Translations under genes and position numbers: made by a program
The notes under the pieces: generated by a model
Databases searched by the model: none
What the model was told of the DNA's origin: nothing
Seen by the model: only the letters and a program-made list of their open reading frames with translations
Shown here: one piece after another, positions 1 through 16,211 of the stretch
How the letters are laid out: each line of letters begins with the position of its first letter
Position numbering within the stretch: position 1 is the first letter of the stretch
Source: Chrysomallon squamiferum
Lineage: Eukaryota; Mollusca; Gastropoda; Neomphalida; Peltospiridae
Assembly: GCA_012295275.1 (NCBI GenBank)
Contig: CM022674.1
Coordinates: 11,271,528 to 11,326,527 of the forward strand
Length of the DNA stretch: 55,000 bases
Direction: 5' to 3'

Positions 1-101
<101 letters not shown>

Positions 102-163
102 AATCTCTTTCTCTACTTTCTCGAACGCACTAACACGCACTAACACGCACATACAGTACTTAC

Positions 164-332
164 GACAGATATCACCGCCATATCCCTCTGGACAAATACA
201 TTGACAGTTTTCACCCATTGTTCCTCCATTGGCGCAGCTAACACTACAAGTCTCTGCAAAATGAAAACGAAAGTAAAAGATAACAACTTACTATCGTAAA
301 TATCATTTCACTTTTCCGTGTTCTGTCTGGAT

Positions 333-367
<35 letters not shown>

Positions 368-1096
368 TTGTTTTGATTTGTTGTTTTGATTTGTTATTTT
401 GATTCTCTTTTTTGTTTCTTCCATCCATCGTTTCTTTTCTTCATTTATTTTTATTTAAGTAATTTTTCACTTTCTCTGTATCTAATAGTAAATAGATAAT
501 AGTAAAGTGTAGTAGTAGTAATAGCTGTAGTATTTAAATATGTCGCCATATCTTGCAGTAGTAGTTGTTGCAGAAGTGACGTTAGTAATACTACTAGTGG
601 CAGATATTATAGTAATAATAGTAGTTACTAGTATTAGTAGTACTAGTAACAGTATTATTAGTAGTAGTAATACTTGTAGTACTGGTAATGGTAGCAGTAG
701 TTAGCAATAGTAGTAATAGCAGTACTAGTTGTAGTAATACTTGTAGTATTACTAGTGTACTAGTAGTAGCAGTAGTTGTAGTAGTAGTAGTGGTGGTGGT
801 GTAGTAGTTTTACTGGTAGTAGTAATAGTAGGAGAGTAGTAAAATAATAATAGTAGCAGTAGTTGTAGTAATACTAACGGTGGTAGAGTAATAAAATAGC
901 AGCAGTAGTTGTGGTGGTAGTAGTAGTAGCAGTAGTTGTGGTGGTAGTAGTAGTAACTAGGTTTTACTTACCGCATGTACAACTAGCTGTAAGAAATTTA
1001 CCATTGTCACATGTCAAAGCACAAGACTCCACCTCCCACTCTGAAAAATTATAAAACGACATCATCGTCATTATCATCATCAGCATGATCATCATA

Positions 1097-1144
<48 letters not shown>

Positions 1145-1564
1145 AATAAATAAATAAGTATAAATAAAATAAATAAATAAAAACACACCGATGATAACAA
1201 TAACAATAAATAATGAAAACAACAGCAAAAAAAAAAAAAGCACAACAACAACAACAACAACAATAATAAAATAATATCAATAAACAAATATAAAATAAAA
1301 TAAATAAATAAATAAATAAAACTTATATACGTTAAAACTGATCATATTGTCGATTATCATGGTTATTCTGTTCTCCATAAATTACGTCATCTCTGGGTAA
1401 TAATCAGATGACGTCATGATATATATAAATTTATATAAGCCTTAAACAATGCGAAATCATTCAACAGACTTAACAAATTGCTTTCTGTTGTCAATGTTTA
1501 TTTTAGATAAGTTTTATGCTTTTAATGTTTATTTATTTATTTATTTTATATATTTATTTATTTA

Positions 1565-1633
<69 letters not shown>

Positions 1634-2176
1634 CATTGTTATTGTTATTATTTTTGAGATATATAAAGGGTGTACAGTCAGTGTAATCAGTAGAATACGC
1701 TGTACAGTGGTATTTAAAATTCTAAAGGTTTCTTAGAATTGCGATTTGTTAAATTTATAATTTATGAATTATCTTCTGATTTTAAATTTATTATGCATTT
1801 ATTTTAGAATTTAAATGCATGTTATAATAAAGGACATTTCTTCCCTATCAGATAAATTAAAATGTTAAGAATTATCAGCGACCTCACATCTTTTGGATAC
1901 GTGACAAAAACTAAATATCATTTAGATCCGATTAAAGCATTCAGAATAAGATCTTCATCACAAAATAATGACGTCAGTAAAATCAAATGACGTCATAAGT
2001 GACTTACGGCACTCGTCGCCAGCATGAGTTGCGTCACAGCTACAAGTGCAGGTGGCCTCATCTAGACTCCCCCCATTGATACACTTCAAACTGCACACGG
2101 CGTCTGTAACAACAACAACAACAACTACTACTACAGTAACAAGAACAACAAAATATTATGCATAATAATAACTACA

Positions 2177-2242
<66 letters not shown>

Positions 2243-2647
2243 AAGAAATATCGTACTAATGCTAATATGTTGTCGAAAATCGAAAACCTGGAAACACAAT
2301 ATAAACTTGTTTAATAGCAAATTTGCTCTGTATATATAAAAAAAAATATAAATGAAAATGGAGTAATAAATAAAAAATAAAAAATAAAAATATAACTTAA
2401 TTGATTTAGTTTCAGTTACTTAAGAATAATAAAAATAAAAATAATATATTTTTAAAAAATCAAGAAAATAAAAATTTGCGAAAGAAAAAAGTAATTATTC
2501 GCAAGATAATAATACGGGATTTTTGTTTTACATGCATTTCTAATTTCGTAAATAATCAGTTTATTTATTTATTTTATACTTACACGCGGCAGACGACCAC
2601 AAAACACACAGACAAACGGACAGAAGTATTCTGGAAGCCATTTTCAT
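164..2647 (-). CDS. Secreted EGF-like module protein, 5' part (3' end outside window)
   Basis: I assembled four exons: 2584-2647 (start), 2008-2103, 972-1040 and 164-253. Exon 1 encodes a signal peptide (MASRILLSVCLCVLWSSAA); an in-frame ATG six bases upstream at 2647 is preceded by an in-frame stop, so the start is 2647 or 2641. Every junction is GT-AG in phase 1, and the joined frame stays open. Exons 2 and 4 encode six-cysteine EGF-like modules with C-x-N-G-G and C-x-C-x-C cores; exon 3 (69 bp) is a shorter cysteine module. The next exon must lie left of position 164. There is no CAP domain before the EGF modules, unlike the divergent neighbour at 6952. Role unknown, probably an extracellular or matrix protein. 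The exon calls are strong; full gene extent is unknown. Confidence 0.7.
254..971. repeat. Intron with ATTT and AGT/AAT trinucleotide arrays
   Basis: This is the intron between exons 4 and 3 of the EGF-like gene. It holds (ATTT)n at 331-369 and an irregular AGT/AAT/AGC trinucleotide array from about 490 to 955. I see no coding signal. Confidence 0.8.
1041..2007. repeat. Intron with AAT/AAAT arrays and three CRE-type palindromes
   Basis: Intron 2 of the EGF-like gene. It contains (TAA)n at about 1098-1136, AAAT tracts to 1320, and ATTT/(ATT)n at 1528-1628. Perfect TGACGTCA palindromes lie at 1409-1416, 1969-1976 and 1988-1995. The apparent open frames here are microsatellite translations. Confidence 0.75.
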
Positions 2648-3929
2648 CTAACAAACTTTTCTTGTGGTTTTTTTGGTCAAGACAGTTTATCAGTGTCGTA
2701 TTCTCGTGAAGACAGATGCTTAAATACATTTCTAATTTAAACACTCTCAGAATAATCGTACGAAAGTAAACTAAGGATAGAGGGAGAACAAAATTAAAAA
2801 TAACAAACTACACAAAAAAATAAAAATAAAAAATGTATTTAAACTCGTGAGAATATAAGAAACTATACATCTTCATGGGAGAGATTTAGTTACATAGGCG
2901 CGTGTTTTCTTGTATAAAGTATTCAAAATGGATACAAGCAGATTTTCTTCTTTTTTTCAGACCTCCACGTTTGGTTCGTATCGACAAATATTGCCAAGGA
3001 AATTCAGTCACGGTTTTTATGGTGTACATAATTACAGGCGTTTTCTTTTAACTTGCAACTTGATCAAACATCTGCTTTAAGTTGTTTTTTAAAAAGATAT
3101 TTAGTAAATATTTTGTTAAGTAATATATAAAAAATTATATCAGAATTTAGTTCGAAAATAAGAAAAAAAAGAAAGAAAATAGAAAAAAAGAAAAATTATA
3201 TAATATAATAATAAATTAAATTAAATTAAATTAAAATAAATAAATAAATAATAAAATAAATAAATAAAAATAATTTTTTAAAAATGTAAAAAAGAATTTA
3301 AAATTTAAAATTAAAAATTAAACATTAATATAATTAGGTAAGAAAGAAAAACGAAAACACTGAAAAAGAACCTTTAGAAAGAAAGAAAGAAAAAAGAAGG
3401 AACGTTATCAAAAGTGAGAGTAGCAAAAAAGTAGAATAGAGGACAAAATAAATAAATAAATAAAATAAAATACAAAAATGTATGAATAAATAAATAAATA
3501 AAAAAGAAATATGAAGAAATAATAACATAAAATCAAATGAAATCAAAAGAAACAAAAAATACAACAGTGAGACAAAGGTAATAAACACTGCATTAATGGT
3601 ACCATTTTATTAGGCTTTTCGACACTAATTATTTTTCTTATCAGTTAATACTTTTATTCCAGCTTCTCTCTTCTCAGTTTTGGTCGTCTTCATTTTGATA
3701 TTTTTTGTGTTTATTTTTTTTTTTTACTCTTTACGCCTTACATCACTGTGTATTGTAAACTGTGTTTGAAATGGGATATATTTAGTATGCTTACAGCTCT
3801 TGTAATTGTATCCCTATAACAGTCCCGTTTAGTAATAAAGTAACAACAAAATCAAATAGGCTACTATTATACTTTGTGACGTCATTTCGTGGATTAATAA
3901 TAATAATAATAACATAGTATAATTATTTT

Positions 3930-4016
<87 letters not shown>

Positions 4017-4086
4017 CATACACAAACAAACACTCCTATGCTTGCAAAGATACCAATTAATTCACCAACACATTCTTAGGTGTGTT

Positions 4087-4143
<57 letters not shown>

Positions 4144-4317
4144 ATTATTCAACGACATGACGTCACGAATTATTATAGCAGTATGTACCATTTCCTAAAG
4201 CGATTGATGTAGATACATAAGAACTGAAAGTGTATAAAATGTGTACTACTGATGTTTTTTTCATCGCAATATTTTACAATACGCATTAGGGAAAAGCAAG
4301 GCGCAAACAAAAGAAAA

Positions 4318-4366
<49 letters not shown>

Positions 4367-4448
4367 GTGTACAGACACACACTCATATACAAATATATCT
4401 GTACAAGGGTACGTTTGTTTGGTGTGTTTGTATGTGTGTGTGTGTGTG

Positions 4449-4530
<82 letters not shown>

Positions 4531-6907
4531 TAGTACGTGCAGCTATTCACAGTTCATTTACCACATACATACAATAAGGTATTTAAAGGTGCTTGTGATG
4601 TAAACTGATGAAGATAAAACTCTGTTATTATCAGCTCATCTTTTGACGTCATCAACCCAGATTATGTGTACACGTTCCGGTCACATAAATATAACCTAAT
4701 GTAATATGTTTTCGTTAATGCCCTGTTTTCGTGTAGAAAAAAAGGGTGACACATAGGTGTGTATTTTTCTCTTTTAGACATTTATTTAGGTTATTTACTT
4801 ATAATTTCTTGGCGTGTGTGCGCAGTGAATGGACAAATTTCTTTGTCAATATCAAATACACAAGAAGATGTTTTTCGAAATCTTTGAAGAGACGGTTATG
4901 ACGCCAGCGTGTATATTTTTTTCTGACCGCTGAAAGTCACGAACGAAACAATGAAACATCTTTCTTTTTTGTATGTTGTTAGTTATTAAAATAAAATAAT
5001 ATTTACATTCATAGCAAATTATCCTGTGTTAATATTTTTGATATTTTTGTTTGGTTATTCTTTCGTCCCTTCATTCATTCATCTGTTGTTGTTTTTTCAT
5101 TAATTTATTTGTTCTTTTGTTCATTCATTCTTCACTTTCTTAATATTCACTCATTTGTCTTTGACTGGTTGATTGATTGATTTATTTATTAAATACTACT
5201 ACTACTACTACTACTAATAATAATAATAATAATAAAAACAACAACAGCAACAATAACAACAATAATAATAACAACAACAACAATAATAAAAACAATAACA
5301 GTAACAACAACAATAATAATATAACAATAACAACAACAATAATAAATAATAATAAATAATAAATATGTAAATAACTAAGTAACTAACTAACTAAATAAAT
5401 AAATAAAATCTTGCAAAAGAGTAAGAAAAGAAAATACAAAAGAAAAGAAAAAATAATTTTGAAGTACACGCATGTTTAATATGATAAATTCAAAACTTTT
5501 ATTTTATTTTTACTTCCATTAATTTATAAGCAGTAACTGACCGACAGCAACAAGGGAAACATTAACTTCATACACTGAGCGTTTCGGGTTCAGTGCTTCT
5601 TACAACATCATTGTGATAATTCCCGTTCCAACCACTGTTTCACAATTAGTTTATCAAAGTCCTGCATTTTTGTTTTGCTGTCTAGGGGAGGGTCTACATA
5701 AGTGAATTATTTCTGCTAATAGATAAGAACAGCATGTAACGAGACGGCTGCAAATTTTTAAGTGACGTCATTATTATACAAGAAATGTATGACATTAAGC
5801 TGTACGCAGGTAACATTGGTAAGTATCATTAAGGATTTATCACTGCTGGAATACAAAGATCTGCAGAGAGGATTATCTTAATACAGCTGTGACCGGATTA
5901 AATATATTAATAATCCTGTAGCATACTGAATAATGAGATATGTTCTGTATCATCCGATCTTTTATTTACATACATCGCTTTAGTTATTTTAATTATATTA
6001 TTTTAAAATTGATCCAGAGTAAGATTTTAATTTTATACATTTAAATATAGAGCTAATTAACATGAATGTAATATTATATAAATTATCGCTTTTTATTTGT
6101 GTGTATGTGTGTTGTGTATTTGTATAGATTATTCAACATATATGTATAGCTGTCTCTGCTTGTGTGTGAGTGTGTGTGTGTATTTTGTACATGTATGTAT
6201 AAATGTACACACACACACACACATATTAAATATATTTCAGACAGTTTCAAATGTATGGATAGTGTGGCTAAAAGAAAATGTAAATATATTTTAATTTTCA
6301 CTTAATCGGAATCGTTAGCTAACAATCAGGAAATGATCAAGATCAATATTTATATTCTCTGTGGTATCAACGCATCTACAAACATGCGAGCGCGTCTGCA
6401 CATGGGTCCAGCTGTGTAATCGAGTATTAATATTACAATAACAACAATCCAAATTATTTATAATAAACCTAGTAAGGAAATGCAACTTGAAACTGTTGTA
6501 AAAAATGTTTTGATTGGTTGCGTGAAATAGGTCAGAATATTATGTGTATATATTACACTGCTTTTTAACTTAAAACATTTAATTCTCATGTCTTTTCAAA
6601 TGAGCACGAACAAAATCAGTTTAAACATGTAAAAGGCAAGCCATTTATGCGGAAAACAAATAAGGAAACGCTCAAATATTCCACTTTCACTAAGACGAAG
6701 TTTCATTGGCTTGTAAACAAAGAAAGAAAGCGTCTGATTGGCTTTCGATCTCTGAAGAATAAGGTTAATGATTTCACGTTGAAAAAAAGAGCAAAGAGCG
6801 CATGCGTTTAACAAAAGTGCAGACCTTATAGAAATGTGCGGGTAAATAAATAAATAAAAGGGAAACAAACATAAATTTGATATCGTTCTGAAAACGAAAC
6901 GCGGCTT
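2648..6907. promoter_or_regulatory. 4.3 kb divergent intergenic region
   Basis: This region separates the start codons of two head-to-head secreted-protein genes. It contains four perfect TGACGTCA palindromes (3877, 4158, 4644, 5763). It also holds (CT)n 3933-4012, (ATT)n 4087-4142, (CA)n 4324-4360, (GA)n 4452-4528 and ACT/AAT/AAC triplets 5195-5370. About 5540-6060 and 6300-6900 are non-repetitive. No coding exon could be supported. The reading as a shared regulatory region is inference from gene orientation and the CRE-type sites. Confidence 0.45.
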
Positions 6908-6913
6908 TATAAA
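6908..6913 (+). promoter_or_regulatory. TATA box of the CAP/EGF/ShK gene
   Basis: A canonical TATAAA sits inside the palindrome CTTTATAAAG and is flanked by two GCGGCTT copies. Its distance to the ATG at 6952 predicts transcription starting near 6938 with a very short 5' UTR of about 14 bases. Confidence 0.6.
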
Positions 6914-6951
6914 GCGGCTTGCTGTCAGTTCGTTACTTTCAAACTGCGAAC

Positions 6952-7531
6952 ATGGAACGCGTCTGTCTTTTGTTTCTCATTGGCTGCGTCGGCCATTTTG
7001 TTCTGTCTGGTGCGTAAGTTTAAAGGTTTTAATTTAATTTAACTGAATTTATTTCGTAAACAGTTATATGTTTTTAATTTCTAATGATTGTTTCATTTTG
7101 AATTGTTACTGTCCAACGTTTGCTAATAATAAAGTTGGACAATATAAAATCATAATGTTAAAATTTACTGACAAAACAAAACAACCAGCTATAACTAATT
7201 AAATTAATTCGTTTCTTGTTTGTATCTCATTCTGTGTTTTGTTTCAGATGACTTCATCGAACTGTTAAATCGGCAAAAACGACAAGCTGTGAGTATTAAT
7301 TATTTATCTTCGTTTAGAAAACACAAATATAATTCCTTGCTAACAACATGGGCCTGCGTAAAATTCTAAATTACAGAGTTGTCGTTACTGAATGAAAGTT
7401 CTGTTACTGAGTTCAGAAAGGTGTATTCAAGGGAGACAAATCTAGATTTAGCTATGTCCACAACAAGTTATCATTATTTTGTATTGTTATTTCATTTACC
7501 GGTTTGTGACATAACTGATTACGATCAGTTA

Positions 7532-7574
<43 letters not shown>

Positions 7575-9512
7575 CAAAATGGTAGTTATAAAATAATAAT
7601 TAATTAAATATTAATTAAAAAATAATAAAAATAAAAATAAATAAATAAACGAACGCCGTAAACGAATTAATGAATTAATCAATAATTAAAAATTAAAAAT
7701 TAAATAAAATAAAATAGAATAAAAATAAAATTATATTATTTTATTTTTTATTTTTCTTATATATTGTTTATTATTATTATTATTTTTGCATTCAGAGCAT
7801 TTCAAAACCAATTGCTGTATATCTCTTTCCGAGATATCAAAAAATTTTGTTACTAAACTCACACGCATGCAGAGACGCGCAAATCCAAACACACACTGTT
7901 TAAAATCTAACCTTTGTTGTTAGTTAACATTAAAATATGTTACTTTTGTTAATTGCGTCTAATCTTCCTGTGAAAGCTGATATGCGTAGCACACAGTGTT
8001 AAACTGTTATTATGTATATTATTAATGTTTAGGCGTGTTTATTAAATATACACTGATTCACTCCATTTTGCAGACGTGCACGACGCCCTACCGCACCTTG
8101 CACTGGAGTCACACGATGTGTCTCTTTGACAAGGGAGAGACGAAGTCGCTGAGAATCGGAGAACGTTACGTCATAGTCAACAAACACAACGACCTTCGAT
8201 CTCGTGTTTTACCTGCAGCTGCCAATATGCAGAAAATGGTGAATTTCTCTTCAGTGAATTTTCTTCTCAGTTATTGTTTTTAGATTTTTTTTTTTTTGTA
8301 TACTAATAGACAGTTATATATTGTTACACGACGTAGCGTCGTTGTGTCTAGAGTACTCAGTTGTCTTCTCTTTGAGTCAATTACAGAGTTGTCGTCCGTT
8401 GTTATGTCGTTTTTTTAATCCGTACGAGAATTGTCTTCTCTTTTTGTATCGTATTTAATTATCTTACTTGTATAGAGAGTTGTCTTCTCTTTTTGTATCG
8501 TATTTAATTATCTTACTTGTATAGAGAGTTGTCTTCTCTTGTCGTCTGTAGAAAACTGAATTCGTTATTTGTAAAGAGTTGCTTTCTATTTATATGCTCA
8601 TGTAGTTTCATTCTTTGTTGAGATTTAGTTGCCTTCTCTTGATTTTTCTGTAGAGTTGTCTTATCTTTATTTGTAGCGTGATGTCATCTCTTTGTTTGAC
8701 CATACAGTGTTTGTAAACATTGTCTTCACTTTGTGTACCGAGGACAGGATTATCTTTTCCTTATTTATAAATACAAAACAGAGTTATCTTTTCTTTACGT
8801 CGCGTTTTTTTTTTTTTTTTTTTGGAGTTTTAAAATTATAATTAATTATCTATTTATTTATATAATTTAATTTAAAATTGTTATATTTTGTTTATTTATT
8901 TATTTATTAGGTTTTATTATTTTTTTGTATATTACATAAAATTATACCATATTACATATTATATTATATTATAATAATATCATATGCTGTTATGTTTTGT
9001 TATTATATATATTTTATTGTACTGTATTGTTCTGTATTGTATTGTATTGTATTGTATTGTCACTCTAGGTGTGGGACAATGAACTAGCCACTATCGCCGG
9101 TAAATGGGCAGCACAGTGTACCCTGTCTAGTGAAAAACAACACACTATGAGAGCTGCTATTAGTAAGTACCCTGTCTAGTGAAAAACAACACACTATGAG
9201 AGCTGCTATTAGTAAGTACCCTGTCTAGTGAAAAACAACACACTATGAGAGCTGGTATTAGTAAGTACCCTGTCTAGTGAAAAACAACGCACTATGAGAG
9301 CTGCTATTTACTTAAGTCACTTAATTTATCGTAGTTCAGTAAACTTTTGGGATCTGACTTACTAGTTAACGTTACCTAGGAAAGACAATTTAATAGGCAG
9401 TTATTAATCATTGTAGTTATCTCGCAGTATTTTAATAATATGTATTTATTTTATTGTTTTCACATTGGAGGGCCGTTAAATAACAAATTATCTCGACAAC
9501 GACAACAACAAT

Positions 9513-9589
<77 letters not shown>

Positions 9590-10233
9590 TAATAATAATA
9601 ACGGTACAAGAACAGGCAAATACATCTATAATTTTATATAATTATATGCTTTTCGCTGATTTTTTAAAACCCTTCAATCTTTCTCACTTTCGTTAAAGAT
9701 CTTCGTGGTGTTAAAATTGGACAAAATGTCGGCCGAGGGAAACCGTGGACGTCATTTGAAACAATAATAGAACACTGGTACAACGAGAAAAACTACTTCG
9801 ACTACGGCACAGGGCCTCGGAATGGTCACGTGACATCGCATTATGTTCAGGTGAGGAATAGAATTATTTCCCTTGTTGTTGGCTTACTTATTTTTATTTT
9901 TTATTTTTTTTAAATTATAATGTTATTGTTGATAAAAATCCGACAAAGGAAGCAATTTTTTTTTACCTCATAAGCTTGCAAATTTAATTTTAGTTATAGT
10001 TTTACCGAATTTATTTATTTAAGGACTATTTGTTTTGCCTAGATGGTGAAAGATACTTTGACTAAAGTAGGCTGTGGTAAGGCTGAATGCGCGGATGGAT
10101 ACACTTACTTCGTTTGTAACTATGCCGGAAAGTAAGTTGGACAAGCGAACTATTATTTTATTGATATACTTTAGATATGTTACAGTTGTAAATGTTTTTT
10201 TTAAATTTATATTTCTTCTATTCCGTTGAAAAG

Positions 10234-10288
<55 letters not shown>

Positions 10289-11668
10289 TATTTATTTATG
10301 TGTAAAATAATTTAAAAAATATATAATACCTACAACAGTAATAAACAAACAAACAAATAAATAAATAAATAAAAAGTTATTTGTGGCTGATATCTTGCTG
10401 ATATTATCAATGTTGTTATTTGTTTATTTATTTGTTTGTTTATTTATTTGTTTGTTTATTTGTTTATTTATTTATTTGTTTATTTGTTTATTTACTACGT
10501 TGTCAGCGACGGACGTATGAACACCGACCTCAAGCCGTATCAGACATGTACGTCATCTGCATGTCGCGGTTGTCATGGCAATGCTCTTTGCGGTAAAAAG
10601 TATTTTAAATCTCGATAAAAATTACTATATTGATGTGTTTTGTGTACAGAGTTGTAATTAACAAAAAAAACACACACACACACACATTCACTAACACATA
10701 GATTCACACTTACATATACATGCAGATATAAAGTGACACACAAGCACACACGTATACGAATATGTCAATAATTATTTATAAATAAAACCATATCTTTTGT
10801 TACATTTATTAATCATATTATGTATTAAAATAATTATAGACCATGATGTGCATTGTAAATATATTATAGACTTTATTTTATTTTTTGTTTGTTTGTTTAT
10901 TTATTTGTTTGTTTGTTTGTTTTGTCTTATTGCGCAGACTGCGGTGGAAAGACTTGTCTACATCACGGAGTGATAGATGACTCGTGCACGTGCAAGTGTT
11001 TGAAGGGATTTCACGGACAGCAGTGTCAATTAGGTGACCTTACTGTAGCCTAAAGACGCGATCATACCGGTTGATTGATAATGACAGCACTGAAAATTGT
11101 TTTAAAAAAAACAGAAAAAAAAAAAAAAACCCACGTTTTTTTAAATGTCTTTGTTACGTTTTAAAATATGATTAACAAAATGCGTAGTTAAATTAAATAC
11201 GTATGATGCAGTTACGTAGAATAAAAACAAACAAAACCAGTTGATCATGACAAAGTTGATGTTGATTACACTTTCATCATCCATCCGGCATCCATAAAAA
11301 TGTATTTAAAAAAATAATATTACTGAGCTGTCTTTAAAATATATTTATTTGTTTATTCATTCATTCATTCGTTCATTCATTTGTTCGTTCGTTCACTCAG
11401 GCGACTGCGGGTCAATGAGAGATCGGTGGTTTTGTAAAGGAAAGGAAAAGTCGTGTGGAACTGATCCCTACCTGTCAGTCACCTGTCCTTTCACCTGCAA
11501 AGTGTGTGCTTCAGGTAAGATAGACTCTTCTTGATGTGTAAATATTAATTATACATCACAGGTAAACCATTACAGATACTGTAATTGATTGGCGAGGTAA
11601 AAAGTTCACTTTAAATTATTTATATATAATTCTATATATATATATATATAAATTAAAGATATTAAATG

Positions 11669-11760
<92 letters not shown>

Positions 11761-12433
11761 CATGTCTCACTTTACCTACTCTCATATTATTTAAGAAACA
11801 TTTTTATATACCAATACAAAATATAAAATAGATCAAAAGAGAGATTATACATACATAAACACATCCACAGATGCAAAAAATATCATTTGTATGATATGAT
11901 GTGATATTACATGATGTTACATGATGTTACATGATGTTACAATAATTAACATATAAATATATTAATATATTTCAGCGTCATCACCAATCCAGTGTTCTAC
12001 TAGGTGTCAAAATGGCGGCGTTCTGCAGATTGACTGTTCCTGCAAATGTCCAAAATTCTACACAGGGCAGTTCTGCGGTGAGTATGTTTTTAAAATGTTA
12101 GTGATATCTGTAAAGAGAAAAATCGTTAAATAAGTTCACTGATTTACAAATAATAAAAACCGGAATCTTATAGTAAGAAGAAACATAATCAGGTTAAACA
12201 CAAACAGAAAAATTATGAGAAAAGAATAATGTCGCATTTATTATTGTGGTTTCTCTCTGAATGTCTGTCTATCTCTGTGTTTGTTTGTTTGTTTGTTTGT
12301 TTGTTTATTTAATTTTGTAATTCTAGAGGTGAAGGTCAACTGTAATGAACCCTATTACTGCCCAGCCTCCAAACACTGGTGTGACAGAGGAACTTTCAAT
12401 GAGCTCTGTCCTAAATCCTGCGGACTTTGTTAA
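6952..12433 (+). CDS. Secreted CAP-domain protein with EGF-ShK-EGF-ShK tail (367 aa)
   Basis: Eleven exons: 6952-7009, 7248-7288, 8074-8238, 9069-9162, 9699-9850, 10043-10131, 10507-10592, 10938-11033, 11401-11514, 11976-12077, 12327-12433. They sum to 1104 bp and read open through all junctions. Residues 1-19 are a signal peptide; RQKR at 28-31 is a furin-type site ending a short propeptide. About 34-228 form a CAP (SCP/CRISP-like) domain with VNKHNDLR, the GHVTSHYVQMV region and VGCGKAEC, then YFVCNY. EGF-like modules follow at about 229-260 and 299-332, with six-cysteine ShK modules at about 261-298 and 333-367. The tail modules sit on phase 1-1 exons. Two CAP features are altered: GQNV replaces the usual GEN motif, and the Trp after HYxQ(M/V)V is absent. 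The domain resembles molluscan cysteine-rich secretory proteins. Substrate or partner is unknown. Confidence 0.88.
8340..8800. repeat. Degenerate 49-bp minisatellite in CAP-gene intron 3
   Basis: The core AGTTGTCTTCTCTTT recurs roughly every 49-55 bp. Two neighbouring copies starting near 8431 and 8480 are almost identical over 49 bp; the outer copies are diverged. The rest of the intron is T-rich. Confidence 0.7.
9120..9306 (+). repeat. 49-bp tandem repeat copying the exon 4 donor site
   Basis: Four tandem copies start at 9120, 9169, 9218 and 9267. Each unit contains the last 43 bases of CAP exon 4 and the start of the intron (ATTA then GTAAGT). Copies 1-3 keep the GTAAGT donor; copy 4 has lost it. 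Use of donor 2 or 3 would add 49 bp and hit an in-frame TAG a few codons later, so only donor 1 is productive. Confidence 0.9.
9480..9600. repeat. AAC/AAT trinucleotide array
   Basis: A CAA/AAC tract grades into (TAA)n inside intron 4 of the CAP gene. Similar (TAA)n occurs at about 10219-10284 in intron 6, and TTTG/TTTA tetranucleotides lie just before exons 7 and 8. Confidence 0.85.
11674..11760. repeat. (CT)n microsatellite in CAP-gene intron 9
   Basis: An uninterrupted CT tract of about 85 bp between the first ShK exon and the second EGF exon. At 11897-11940 a short ATGATGTTAC-type repeat is also present. Confidence 0.9.
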
Positions 12434-12740
12434 AGGTATTTGTATAATGTTATTAGACAAGCTTGGAACAGAGAGACAGTACGGCTGAAGAGAGACAGTT
12501 GATGTGAAAAGAGACAGCTGGTTTCGAGGGAGATAACTAGAGATTAAAGAGAAAGATAACTGGTGTGTAACAGATAACTGGTGTGTAACAGATAGTTTGT
12601 GTGTAACAGATAACTGGTGTAAAGAGACAGTTGGTGTGAAGAAAAATACTGTATTTATTTATTTATTTATTTTATTATTTTGTTTTATTATTATTATTTC
12701 AGGAGGAACGGATCAATCGTGAACTCAATAAAAAAATAAA
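12434..12740 (+). other. 3' UTR of the CAP gene with repeats and polyA signals
   Basis: After the TAA, a degenerate repeat of GATAACTGGTGTGTAACA-type units covers about 12470-12640. A possible 3' UTR intron runs from a donor near 12435 to the acceptor TTATTATTTCAG ending near 12702. AATAAA polyadenylation signals follow at 12727-12732 and 12735-12740. UTR splicing is inferred from consensus only. Confidence 0.5.

Positions 12741-16211
<3,471 letters not shown>

Noticed and set aside
2960-3078. Plus-strand open stretch after TTTTTTTCAG
   Set aside because: About 39 open codons after an acceptor-like site, but no matching exon, domain or stop context; chance is likely.
6596-6868. 90-codon minus-strand frame upstream of the CAP gene
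   Set aside because: No recognisable features or splice signals; it lies in the promoter region and its composition is that of AT-rich non-coding DNA.
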